From Euborellia annulipes (Eukaryota > Arthropoda > Insecta > Dermaptera > Anisolabididae), in NCBI GenBank assembly GCA_023213315.1, contig JAKCPI010000986.1:62001-126000 (forward strand): DNA of 64,000 bases, in the 5' to 3' direction. Below are positions 22,096 through 32,560 of the stretch, piece after piece; the stretch's first letter is position 1, and each line of letters starts with the position of its first letter. The notes beneath the pieces are model-generated. The model worked only from the letters and a program-made list of their open reading frames with translations. It did no database searches and had not been told where the DNA came from. Made by a program: the position numbers and the translations under genes.

Positions 22096-25000
22096 TTAAC
22101 AAGGATCAGGATCACAATCGTCTTTTGCTGGAGGAAGTCTACATCTGTGACAATCTGGTTTCTCTTTCTTTGGAGGACTTAATGGTTTACAAAATCCTTC
22201 AAGTTTGGGCCTGGGAGGAGTAGGAGGTCGTTGTTGTGGTAACCCCTCACATAAACGTGGACGCTTCTTTTTTGGGGGACAACAAAGTTTCTTACAAAAA
22301 TTTGGTTCAGGTAAACACCTTTTATCAGGCTTACAAGGAGGAGGTAAGAAAGGTGCTAAGGGTCTTAGACACTTTTCCTTTGGCGGAAGAGGATTACAAA
22401 AACCTGGTAAATATTGATTACAACGAACTTCAAGGGGAGGAGGAAGAGTTGGAGTACAAACCCTTTTAGGACGATGACATTTTTTTAAAGGACAATTAAA
22501 TCTTTTAAGTACTGGGTCAGGTTCAGGTGGACAGAAACATTTAAGATGACATTGAGGACAAGAAATGGGTTTTGGTTTACAGGGGAGATCGAGCGGCTTA
22601 CAAAAACCAGGTAATTTAGGTTCTTTACATTCTTCAACAACTTCAGGCAAACCACCACACCATGTTTGTCTAATTTTTTTAGGAGGACAAAGAGGTTTGC
22701 AAAACGCCGGATCGGGAAGTTTCTTTTTAAAAACTTTTTTTTCTGGAGGTAACGGTGGGCAAACGAAAACTACTTTTGGTTTACAAATCGTTGGGATAGG
22801 ATTACAAAAATTGGGTTCTGGAAGATTTGGACAATATTTTGGAGGTGCTTTTGGTAGCCTATAAATCGATAAAGCTGGTTTTTTGCAAACTTGTTTCTTT
22901 GGCAATGGATCACAGAAACCTGGCAAATACTTTTGACAAGGCGGGTCGATTGGTGGGGGAAGAAAAGGTTTTAATTCGATTTTAGGTGGACAAGGAGGAG
23001 TTAATTTTTTACAAAACCCGGGCAAAATTGGATCAGGACACGGTATTTTAAATTCAGGTAAAACACATTTTTTACATGGAACACATTTTGGTCTACAAGG
23101 AGGAGTTAACGGTCTACAAAAACTTGGGAATGATTCAGGTGGACAATCACTATCACTAGGAGGACAATTAGGTGGCTTACTCGCACAATGGCTGAAATTC
23201 CTTCTCGGAGGGCAAAACATTGGAATTGGAGTCAGCAGGCCGGATGAACATTTTTTTTTATTAGAATGACACTCTGATACATAACAATCATGTCTTCTTA
23301 GATCTTTCTTTTTTCTTGTTTCACAAAATCTACAATAACCCTCAGGTTCTATTTTTTCGGGTACCCTTGGTATTCTTTTAGTAACTGTTCTAGGTTTACC
23401 ATCACGACATATTAATCTCATTCGTTTATTTCTCCTTGGTTCGCACATATGACAATGACTTTGGCGCGGCATTTTATAATGTCCTTTCAAATGGTTATGC
23501 CTTTGTTTATGTCCATGATGTCCATGTCCATGCCCATGATGATGTCCATGATGATGCCCATGTCCATGATCATGTCCATGTCCATGCTCATGATGATGTC
23601 CATGTCCATGTCCATGCTTATGATCATGTCCATGTCCATGCCCATGCTTATGATCATGTCCATGTCCATGGGAATCATCACAACCATGGTCATGTCCATG
23701 GGAATGATGAGAAGACATATGCCTTATTCCAATATTATTCTGAAATTTATTCTCTGGATTTAATAAAGCATTCGTTGGTGTTAATAATACATTATCACAA
23801 GACTGACATTTTTTATGACCTTTGCCGTCGCCTTTACCTTTACTTTTATCGCACGCTGGAGGTTTCTTCGTTGCTGGTTTAAAGAAACCTTTATCTTTAC
23901 TCTTTTTACTTTTGGGGCATTTGAACTTTTTGCTCTTTTTACTATCACAATCATGAACCTTGACTTTTTTACAAGGATCATCACATGAACTTTTTGAACA
24001 TAGAGTTCTTGAGACATTTGAATTGATTTGTTGATTGCGAAATAATGTAAATAATCCCGTTAAATATTGCATCATTTTTTTCTTTTTCGGTTCATTCTCT
24101 GACGATACAACTAATGAATGAGGACTGGTTATATACATTAAATCACCTACTGAATTTTCTGCAAAATTATTATTTATTACAGATGGAAACGGAGATTTTA
24201 AGCCAATATTATATTCTTCTTTCCAAACTTCAATATCGCTCTTAGGAATGAACTCTTCTTCTGGGTATGTATAAGCCTCATTATAGCAAGCTTTTAATTC
24301 TTCTCTGATAGCTTTTTCTTTTGGACTCAATATCACTGGTTCCGCTGGCATATTTCGATCATGTTTAATTAAGGATCGATTCGTTGATATACGTCCCTCT
24401 ACTATATCTTGAAATTCTTTTAAAGGAATTCGGACCCTTTCGGTATAAATACGATTTTGGTATGATGTTGTATTACTAGAAACACGTTCAAAAGCCTGAT
24501 AAAGTCTAGAATCAATTTCAGCGACTTTGCATAAAGATTTATATCGATCAAGGGGTGTAATAAATTCTCTATTAATACTTGTAGATAAATCTTCTAAAGG
24601 TTTTGGTGATTCATTCATTTGAAGATAACGTGGCATGGACGAACTCCAATTGGATAAATTGGAGCCATTTTTTATAAACATGGCTGGTACGCCATCATGA
24701 GAGGATTGTTTCTCAAATCGCCTATGGTATGGATGAAGTTGTTTCTCTTGTAGTTCTAATAACCTAGTTTCTACACCTTCAGTGAAAGAATCTAATTGAG
24801 GTTTAATACTTTTAGTAACGGGTTTCTTCTTTGATCGAAGAAAATTAAGCCATTCTGACAATTGATTTGGAAACGAATAATTTTCAGAGTTTACTTCTGT
24901 TTTAATTTCGTCCTCATTGGGAAGAGATTTTTCAGGCTTTGAAGTTTGTATCAATGAAGCGATAGCGTCTCGATTATTTATTTCCGATGATAGAGGGTCC

Positions 25001-25207
25001 TTAATGGGGCTAATTGATTCAGGAATTTTTGTCTCCACCTAAAATTAAATGATATTTGTTAGGTTTTTATAAAATTACTTATTAAATAAAAAAAAAAAAT
25101 TAAAATAATTTATTAGCTGGTACAACTATAATAAAATTTAGCCTAGTTATAATCTACACGGTGTCACGTAAACAATTCATAACATTATAGAATGGTGTTC
25201 TGGTCAT
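22096..25207 (-). CDS. unrecognised His-rich, Cys/Pro-repeat protein (about 980-996 aa)
   Basis: The main exon runs 25038 to the TAA at 22098-22096. Its first codon is GTG straight after TTTTAG, so 25038 is a splice acceptor and not a start. A fitting upstream exon is 25160-25207 (MTRTPFYNVMNCLRDT, donor GTGTAG, phase 0, 121-nt intron); this exon is tentative. Along the main exon: residues 1-330 are ordinary and charged; 350-420 are Lys/Cys-rich; about 440-520 form an array of HG, HDH and HHH steps; 520-590 hold CxxC-like pairs (CHMC, CRFC); and from about 600 to the end nine degenerate repeats centred on (L/E)P(G/N)FC(K/N)PL alternate with PPCKPK. Function is unknown: metal binding by the His/Cys parts is an inference, as is a disulphide-rich structural role (compare Cys/Pro-rich sperm-tail or cuticle proteins). 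Confidence 0.75.
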
Positions 25208-26880
25208 ATCGTTTAAAGAATTTAGTGCATTAACTTCTCCCCGAATCAATGAGCAAAATCAGTTTTAAAAACTAGACATTTTTTTCATCTATAATAATGT
25301 TTCTATTGAAAATCGGGCATCTTTAAATGGTATCAGTGATATCAACATTTATGAAATATTATTATTTATAATAAATAGCAAAAACAAAAAAGTGGTTGAG
25401 TTAGTGGCTGTAGATATTGCAATGTTGGGTAGCGAGGATGCAGCCAAAGAGGTTTTGGACCAATGAAAAACACCAATTCCAATAAGAGACGTTTCGGCGA
25501 AAATTTTATTTATTTTGCCATGAAAATTCCTGAACGACTGAAGATGGCAAAATAAAATTTTCGCCGAAACGTCTCTTATTGGAATTGGTGTTTTTCATTG
25601 GTCCAAAACCTCTTTGGCTGCATCCTCGCTACCCAACATTGTAAAAACAAAAAAGATTTATAATAAATAATATATAATAATATAAAAAATAGATGGGGGG
25701 GGGGGGAGGGGGGGGGAAAAAAAAAAAAGGGGGGCTGTCCACATCAAGTAGCAAATCGATTTAGGTGAACTGAGAGAAAAAAAAGCTAATAAATAAAAAT
25801 ATCATAAGGAAGGTAGATCTGCAGCCAAGAGAATAAAAAACTATTTTAATTTCTTTTGGTCGACATTTCGCCAAATCGCGTCCTTCTTCGAGACTAAAGA
25901 TTGTTTAAAATCACACATAGATGTTGTTATGGAATATATAAAATATTTGAACAATAAAAAAGTCATCTTTTTCAATATTGTTCAAATATTTTATATATTC
26001 CACAACAACATCTATATGTGATTTTTAACAATCTTTGGTCCCGAACCCGCGATTGGCGTCCGAAACTTCGACCAAAAGAAATTAATATAGTTTTTATTCT
26101 CCTGGCTGCAGATCTATCTTAATTAAGATTAATATATAACTGCCATTTTACACTTTTATAAAAAAAATATAAACACGCGTAACCACATCGTGCGGCAGAC
26201 CAAACATGGATATATTAAACGTCAACTTTTTTATTTAACATATTAAAAACAAATATTGTATTTGTATAATCTGTGTTCTGGAAACCCTCGTGATGAGAGT
26301 CTCCTTAAAACTAGTCTCACAGTCAAGTAGAATGGAATATGAAGAAGAAGGAATGCATTGAGACCGACTACTTTGAGGGACCCGCTTTTTTGGACTTAGA
26401 AGGCCTCAAAACGTGTATTTCTATCAAAATCTCGACATTGAATTTTTGACATAAATACAATTTTCTTTCTATATATTAATGCTCGTTGACAACTGTAAGC
26501 AGCCACATTTTTTTTTATATTGAGCTGAATTGTAGATTATCGCAAAATTGCCAACACTTGGATCGGTAATTTAAATAATTGATCGAAAATTAAAACAATT
26601 GTTCTCCCTGGCTATCTGTCCTTGTCATTGAGCTGTGACGTGTGAAAAGCTGAACCTCTGAATCGCCGTCCTTTCCCAACACGGAAAATAATAATAAGAA
26701 AGGGGAAAAAAAAGGTAAAGTACATATAAATATATTGATAGATAAGGGAATGTAATACCGTATATAAATCAATATTTTTTAGAAATTTAAAATGTGTATT
26801 CTCATTTTGCCTCAAAATATAAGTATAAAAACCACTTTATCTATAAGGAAAATAACACCCTCGATGACCCCGCAATGCTG
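25208..26880. repeat. two fold-backs and a G/A homopolymer tract
   Basis: 25421-25640 is an inverted pair (AATGTTGGGTAGCGAGGATG..) with CTGAAGATGGCAAAATAAAA followed by TCGCCGAAACGTCTC at 25538-25574. 25807-26120 is a second pair (GGTAGATCTGCAGCCAAGAG..TTGGTCGACATTTCGCC). 25693-25735 is a run of G, A and G tracts. 26380-26480 is a scrap of the 690-bp family. No gene is seen. Confidence 0.6.
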
Positions 26881-27172
26881 GGAGGGGGGCGGTAGGCCAA
26901 GGGGCGGCGAACCCGGGCGCATGAAAAATATATAAAGAAATTTAAAAAATAAAATGTACTAAACACATTATCATCAAAATAAATTTACACTAAAAAATAT
27001 TTCATTAAGATTTCTTAAAACTTTTAACAAATTTTAACCTGGAAGCTCTATTCGTTCTTGACCTATATATATTTTTCCATTTTTTTTTTTTTGAATCAGT
27101 GATATTAAAAAGGTGTATTCACAATCTCGATATAAAATTTTTGACATACAGGGTATATACAGTATCTTAACG

Positions 27173-27612
27173 GGGTTGGGGAATAATAAACCAGCTGTTT
27201 TATCACTTCACCTGACGTCCCCTTTATTTAGCAAATATTTCGACGCGCATAACACGCATCATTTTCAGTGGCGCGAGGATCTAAAAAGTGGGCTTAGTCC
27301 AATTGTATTAAATGTCTTAGGGGCATTATACATGTTTATGAGGTGCCTTCTCTAAGCTGATGACAGCTTTCTGTCCAAAGCAGAATTTAATTACACTGAA
27401 ACAGAATTAAATTCTGCTTTGGTCATAGACAAGGTCATCAGCTTAGAGAAGGCACCTCATAAACATGTATAACGCATTTAATACAATTGGACTAAGACCA
27501 CCTTTTACCATCCTCGTGCCACTGAAGATGATGCGTGTTATGCGCGTCTAAATATTTGCTAAATAAAGGACGTCAGGTGAAGTGATATAACTGCTGGTTT
27601 ATTTTTTTCCAA
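27173..27612. repeat. inverted pair with hammerhead-like cores
   Basis: The left arm (about 27173-27370) and right arm (about 27420-27612) are inverted copies. In the right arm CTGAAGATGATGCGTGTTAT and GCGCGTCTAAATATTTGC (27522-27559) form a GATGCG/CGCGTC hairpin. The left arm has the minus-strand version with an intact GAAA (GTCGAAATATTTGC). The arms also carry CACCTGACGTCC. Confidence 0.65.
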
Positions 27613-27872
27613 CCCCATTATTCTACTCATCCCAGCCTTCTATTAATCTACAGTACTTTATATATATATATATATATGTTCTGGAAGGTTTCCGCGACCG
27701 GATGTATGCAAAGATAAGTTTTCTCGGGTTAAGTCGCGTGGGGTGTTAATATATAGAGTTGTTATATTGGAATATTTATCCAGACGTATCCAGAATTGAG
27801 AGTTTTTATTTAATATAGAGGCTCTAAAATTGGCTGCCAACTCCTCTGTCCTGTATCAACTGATATCTACAG

Positions 27873-28208
27873 TAGGAACCGACCGAATATTCGGTTTCGG
27901 TTACGGTTTCGGCCAAAAATCATGGTTTCGGCCAAAAAGTGGCTGAAAAAATGGGATGAGACTCGCATGCAAAAAAAAAAAAAGCTCAAATAATTTGCAC
28001 TTGAGGGAGAAAAAAATTTTAGTCTCCCTAAAAAAAAGGTAAAATGATTTTCACGGGAGAGAAAAAAAAATTCAAAAAAAAAAAGGTAAAATGAAAAAAA
28101 ATTTTTATAGGAAATGCAAGTTTCGGTTTCGGTTACGGTTTCGGCCGAAACTAAGGTTGAGGCCGAATATTCGGTTTCGGCTGAAAATCTTGTTTCGGTC
28201 GGACCCTA
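27873..28208. mobile_element. hAT-like element (336 bp)
   Basis: The ends TAGGAACCGACCGAA and TTTCGGTCGGACCCTA are imperfect inverses, flanked by the perfect 8-bp duplication ATCTACAG (27865-27872 and 28209-28216). Inside, GGTTTCGG/GGCCGAAA motifs form nested palindromes at both ends. It is related in style, not in sequence, to the element at 9562-10105. Confidence 0.8.
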
Positions 28209-28216
28209 ATCTACAG

Positions 28217-29025
28217 CCACTTTAATCTTATATCAATATTTTCTAATCTTTGCGGTGTGAACTCTAAATATTCTCTTGTCCGAAATTCCTATCCATCGAT
28301 AAAATTATTAAGTTTAGATTTCTTGTACAAAAAAAAAACTAAACATCATACAAGAAAACTTAATTTGACCTCTTAACTCCCTCCCTTAATCAAAGATCGA
28401 AAGGCTATAATATAACTCACAGCAGCGAAAACTAAAAAAAAAGGCGAAAAAATCTGTCAACTTTCCCTCAACCTATCTAAACAAATTTCGTTCTGATCTA
28501 TGAGTGAGTTAGATATAATTTTAATATCTCCACTATAAATTTAATCAACGTCGGATACAAAGAGCTGTAAGGCAAAAGATGACCCTCTATATAAAATAAA
28601 ACTCCAATAATTTGAGAATTAACTGATCTTAATTAACAGATAAAGTCAGAAAACTTTATTTATCTATATAGCCTTATTTGTACCTAGACCAAATAAACAC
28701 ATTTTAGCCAATATATAAAGTTTCGTAAGATCTGAATATTGAGCCGAAAGGGAATTAGAAAAAAGGAACCCAACGGGACCAAAAAATGTATTTGCCGTTT
28801 TGCTACTCATTAAGGAGATCCCTCAGGTTTGGACGGAACCACAAAAAAAAACGTGAATGCTATGCATTTCCATAGATATTTGCAAATAAGTATTGGAAAG
28901 ACAGAACATGTTCGGTTCAGCGAAGCGAATCTTTTATACATGCGATGTTCGATCCGTGTTTTAACTCAATGTTTAGATATGTGAAAGCTTTAGTTTAAAA
29001 ATAAACAAAACCAATTCAAAAGACA

Positions 29026-29059
<34 letters not shown>
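28217..29059. other. intergenic, nothing recognised
   Basis: A moderately AT-rich single-copy-looking stretch with no exon, promoter or repeat family that I can name. It ends in a (TA)n microsatellite at about 29027-29057. Confidence 0.35.
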
Positions 29060-29061
<2 letters not shown>

Positions 29062-30200
29062 GGAATGGAAAAGAATAAGTACAGGTGCAGCAAATGAAGA
29101 GAGCCTTTGGATGCCAAATGCCGAAAAAGGAGACGTTTCGGACAAAATTTATTTGTCCATCTTCAGTCCTCGTTGGCTTATAAATTAATTAGGCACAAAG
29201 TTGTCATTGTTGTTTTGGCACGAATTTGTGCGCATGTATATTTTTTTATAAAAATAGGCGAGTGTCAAAGCTCAAACAGACAGAACGCGAAATTCGCGAC
29301 GCTCAGGCTACGCGCGTATTTCGCGGCGAAAGGCGTTTTTGCTAAGCCACACAGGAAGCGTAATCTGGGCTTACGATCCGGTATTGTGTATATGTTTCAA
29401 CAACCTTTATTTAATGAATTTATAAATATTTTATAAATAAAGTATTATATTACGAAAGAAATAGAATATCATTGCAAAATTAGATTTTATTTAAATCTTA
29501 TTTTATTAATGATAACTTTGATTAAATATTTTTCGAGGCTTGTAAATTAGAATAAGATAATACTATTTAATTACCTCGATTCGGACTTTTTACTAATCAT
29601 AGATTGGCTGCCAACAAAAAACATATTTATTACAGTCTTATTAAATATAGACTATAATATAACTTTAATATTATTTACTTTTATTTAGTTAGAGGCGAAA
29701 AAACAAGTGTTTTTAGCTCTATAAGTTTTTTTATTTCATTACTCATCTTGATTATTTCGCCTGTTCGTGCGAAAGAGTTGTAAATTTGTACAACTCGAAA
29801 AAAGCTGTCGCGCGAAAGAGAGCGTTTACGCCGCGTAAGTTCGCCCCCTATGTGACGGGGATGATACAGTCTTGCCTTATACAACATTTCGCGCCCTTTC
29901 GCGGCGTTGAAAAAACGCCAAGCGACGCGAATTTCGCGTTCTGTCTGTTTGAGCCTTCAATGTAGATTATCTTATAGACACTCACGAAACATTGACACTC
30001 GCCTATTTTTATAAAAAAATATACATGCGCACAAATTCGTGCCAAAACAACAATGACAACTTTGTGCCTAATTAATTTATAAGCCAACGAGGACTGAAGA
30101 TGGACAAATAAATTTTGTCCGAAACGTCTCCTTTTTCGGCATTTGGCATCCAAAGGCTCTCTTCATTTGCTGCACCTGTACTTATTCTTTTCCATTCCAT
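29060..30200. repeat. large fold-back with a hammerhead-like core in each arm
   Basis: The left arm 29060-about 29300 starts ATGGAATGGAAAAGAATAAG; the right arm about 29930-30200 is its inverse. Both carry GGACTGAAGATGGACAAATA..TTTTGTCCGAAACGTCTCC (plus strand 30091-30130; minus strand in the left arm, 29133-29166). The hairpin GGACAAA/TTTGTCC is perfect. The right arm has about 40 extra nt near 29960. Reading frames here translate the repeat. Confidence 0.8.
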
Positions 30201-30224
30201 AACATCAACAGCAACTTCTCTTCG

Positions 30225-30597
30225 AATTATCTTTATATATATAATTCTTCTGTACGTGTGTATGTGACTGAACTCCTCCTAAACGACTGAACCGATTTTG
30301 ATGAAATTTTCTGTGTATGTTTGTGAGAATCCCGGACAGGTTTTGTTTCACAAATAACAATAAGTTAATGAGTAATTAACCGTTAAAATAAGAAAAAAAT
30401 AAAAATTAGGAGAAATGGTTGCCATGGTAACAAAATATAAATATTTACCCATGTTTACGATTATTTTTATTTATTTACATTTTGAATTCTAAAATATCGG
30501 CGTAAATTTTTTGTCTGTGTACCGGGAGAGTCCCGGAAAGGATATTATTCACAAAAAATCTTAAAGTTCATGAATAATTAATTAACCGTTAAAATAA
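30225..30597 (+). mobile_element. Helitron-like 5' body
   Basis: AATTCTTCTGTACGTGTGTA, then CTAAACGACTGAACCGATTT and GATGAAATTTTCTGTGTATG, is a phrase common in arthropod non-autonomous Helitrons, as far as I recall. It is followed by two diverged copies of a TCCCGGA(C/A)AGG segment. The smaller Helitron at 30598 follows directly. Confidence 0.5.
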
Positions 30598-30726
30598 TCT
30601 CTATATATAAAAATGAAAAGGGAAAATGTATGTACCGGTATGTATATAAGTAGGCGAGCAAGGGGGTCCAGGGGGCGCAGCCCCGGCTAGACGGAAGCCC
30701 CGCCGAAGGCGGGGCTTTGCGTCTAG
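30598..30726 (+). mobile_element. short non-autonomous Helitron (129 bp)
   Basis: It begins TCTCTATATATAAAAATGAA and ends with the hairpin GCCCCGCC-GAA-GGCGGGGC, then TTTGCGTCTAG. It is inserted between an A (30597) and a T (30727). A 5-prime TC, a 3-prime hairpin before CTRR and an A/T insertion site are the three Helitron marks. A decayed relative is at 7130-7690. Confidence 0.8.
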
Positions 30727-31089
30727 TATATATATATATAAAATTTTGTACTTTGAGACAGTACAAGTTAATAATACTAAATTCTGAGAAGAAATTCGAA
30801 GGCTGAGTGGTAATTAACTGGATTAGGTAGGTGCAGGTAGCCAGCAAAGAATAAAAAACTTTATTTAAATATCGTCGACGTTTCGGGAACGCATCGTCCC
30901 ATCTTCAGGACCTACGATCATCAAAAAATACAATCAATCTTTACAATGCAATCAAGTTTTTTGTTCTTTATTGGCTGCTTACATCTACTTAATTCTGTTA
31001 TACTAAATTCTATTGAAAGTTTACTATGTCTTCGGAATTAAAATTGAAATAAAAATTTTTGGATTTTTTATTAAATTCAGTCGTAGGCC

Positions 31090-31210
31090 TACCCTACTTA
31101 GAACTACATACACTTCGTTGCTTCCGAAGGCAGCTCTGAGTACGGACGAATCGGAATTTATCGCTCTCAGTCAAACAGCGAACGAATGCATATTCATAAA
31201 AAAAAACTGT
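31090..31210 (+). pseudogene. fragment of Ty1/copia-type retrotransposon RNase H
   Basis: A plus-strand frame contains ALSTDESEFIALSQTANEC (31133-31189), which fits the copia RNase H C-terminal pattern (S-S-x-E-A-E-Y-x-A-L-S, then A-x-E). No reverse transcriptase, integrase or LTR is seen nearby, so this is a dead scrap. Confidence rests on one motif. Confidence 0.55.
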
Positions 31211-31244
31211 TCAAAGAAATTGGCCAAGAATCTGTATTATATAA

Positions 31245-31790
31245 TATATAAAAAATCTGGTGTGACTTGACGAACTGCACACAAATGCACAAACTTTTAC
31301 CTTCTATAATTGAAAGTTGTGTTCTGTGCTTTTCACACCTGATTTTTTGTGTTGTGTTTTTTTAGTTTTCTCCAATATTTTAGAATTCAAGATGTAAAAT
31401 TTATAAACATATGAAAATATTTAAATTTGATATCATGGCAACCATTTCTCCTATCTTCCATATGAAGTACAAGAGTTTTTGGAAATGAGTATATACATTT
31501 TAAAGAGAATCTAAAAAATTATTGATAAATGAATTTTAATCAAAATCGTTAGAGCCAATTGTGAGAAAATTGAAAAAACTGAAATAGTACACAAGGTTTA
31601 GTAAAGTACTAGCACTCTTTGACCGGTTTTGTTCCAAAGCTTATTTTGACGCCTCAGGTGGCTTCAAATTTAAATACTAAATTAAATATAAAATTTCAGC
31701 TCACTTCCTTCATTCTTTAAATTGAACACAAACACACACACACACAGAGACGGAACATTTTGAAGGACCCACTTTTTTTTTCCTATATTT
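31245..31790 (+). repeat. nearly complete copy of the 690-bp element
   Basis: Starts with the TCTGGTGTGAC fold-back, then GATATCATGGCAACCATTTC, AAAGTACTAGCACTCTTTGA, TATAAAATTTCAGCTCACTT and an ACAC microsatellite. It is more diverged than the copies at 45835 and 48301. Confidence 0.65.
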
Positions 31791-31879
31791 AAATAAGGTT
31801 AATGAAGAAAATAAACCAGGGATTGCTTTCTACAGTAACATAATTTATTTAGCAAATATTTCCGATTGCATATCGCCAG

Positions 31880-32560
31880 GGATGGAGGGATGGGAAAAAT
31901 CGTTTAAAAAGGATTAGCGATCCGTTAAACTCGGATTTAGAAAAAGGATCGCTATTCCGTTTCGCAAATCCAGATCCAGACTTGCGATTCGGAAAACTGA
32001 TCCGATCAAGAAATCCGATCCAGCTTCTACTGGTAATTGACAAATGTCAATTGGGGCATTCCATGTCAAAAAAATTTCATCCAAATCTCAGATGGTGGGC
32101 TACATGGCTGGATGAATGGAATGAGCCAATAACGATAATGATCTGAAAGCCACGGGGCGCGTGTTCGGATCCCAGGCAGTCCGAATTTGTTTGAATCTGA
32201 ATTTATTTGGATATCAAATTGTATAAATAAATATGCCTGGGCCCCCTAAATAAATCGTATCTAAAAATGTGTACCGTTAAAGCCTATATGCCAAAAAGAC
32301 TAATTAAAAAAAAGCAAAAGATCCTTTGAAAAGGATTTCAAAAATCCAGGATTGCCGATTCTTCTATATGAATTAGAGATCCGATCCTAGATCCAGTGAG
32401 CAAAAATAATTTCAATCCAAAACCTTAAATCCACCTTTCTATTTGGATCGAAATCCAGATTCCTCCGAAAAAAAATTTCGATCCAGATCCGAAAATCATA
32501 GATAGGATAGGAATTGGATCTTCGGATTTAAATCTAAAAGGATCCTTGCCTATCGCATTC
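31880..32560. repeat. GGATC/GATCC-rich repeat holding a SINE copy
   Basis: Degenerate GGATC, GATCCG and AAATCCGATC words dominate 31900-32040 and 32330-32560. The middle (about 32150-32320) is a plus-strand SINE copy with the B box GTTCGGATCCC. Similar GGATC-rich sequence is at 45470-45835 and 46520-46920, so this is an interspersed family of unknown class. Confidence 0.5.

Noticed and set aside
23436..23882. 148-codon plus-strand frame rich in Val-His and Met-Ser
   Set aside because: It is the antisense of the His-Gly array of the minus-strand gene; its length follows from the hexamer repeat.
20636..25038. One fused gene made of the 467-aa and 980-aa frames
   Set aside because: Stop codons separate them in every frame, and no good donor/acceptor pair was visible in the 56-nt gap. 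It is kept as a possibility in the dicistron finding.
29107..30153. Two frames that share MDAKCRKRRRFGQNLF
   Set aside because: They are the two arms of one fold-back, read in opposite directions. Being identical reflects the inverted repeat, not a conserved protein.
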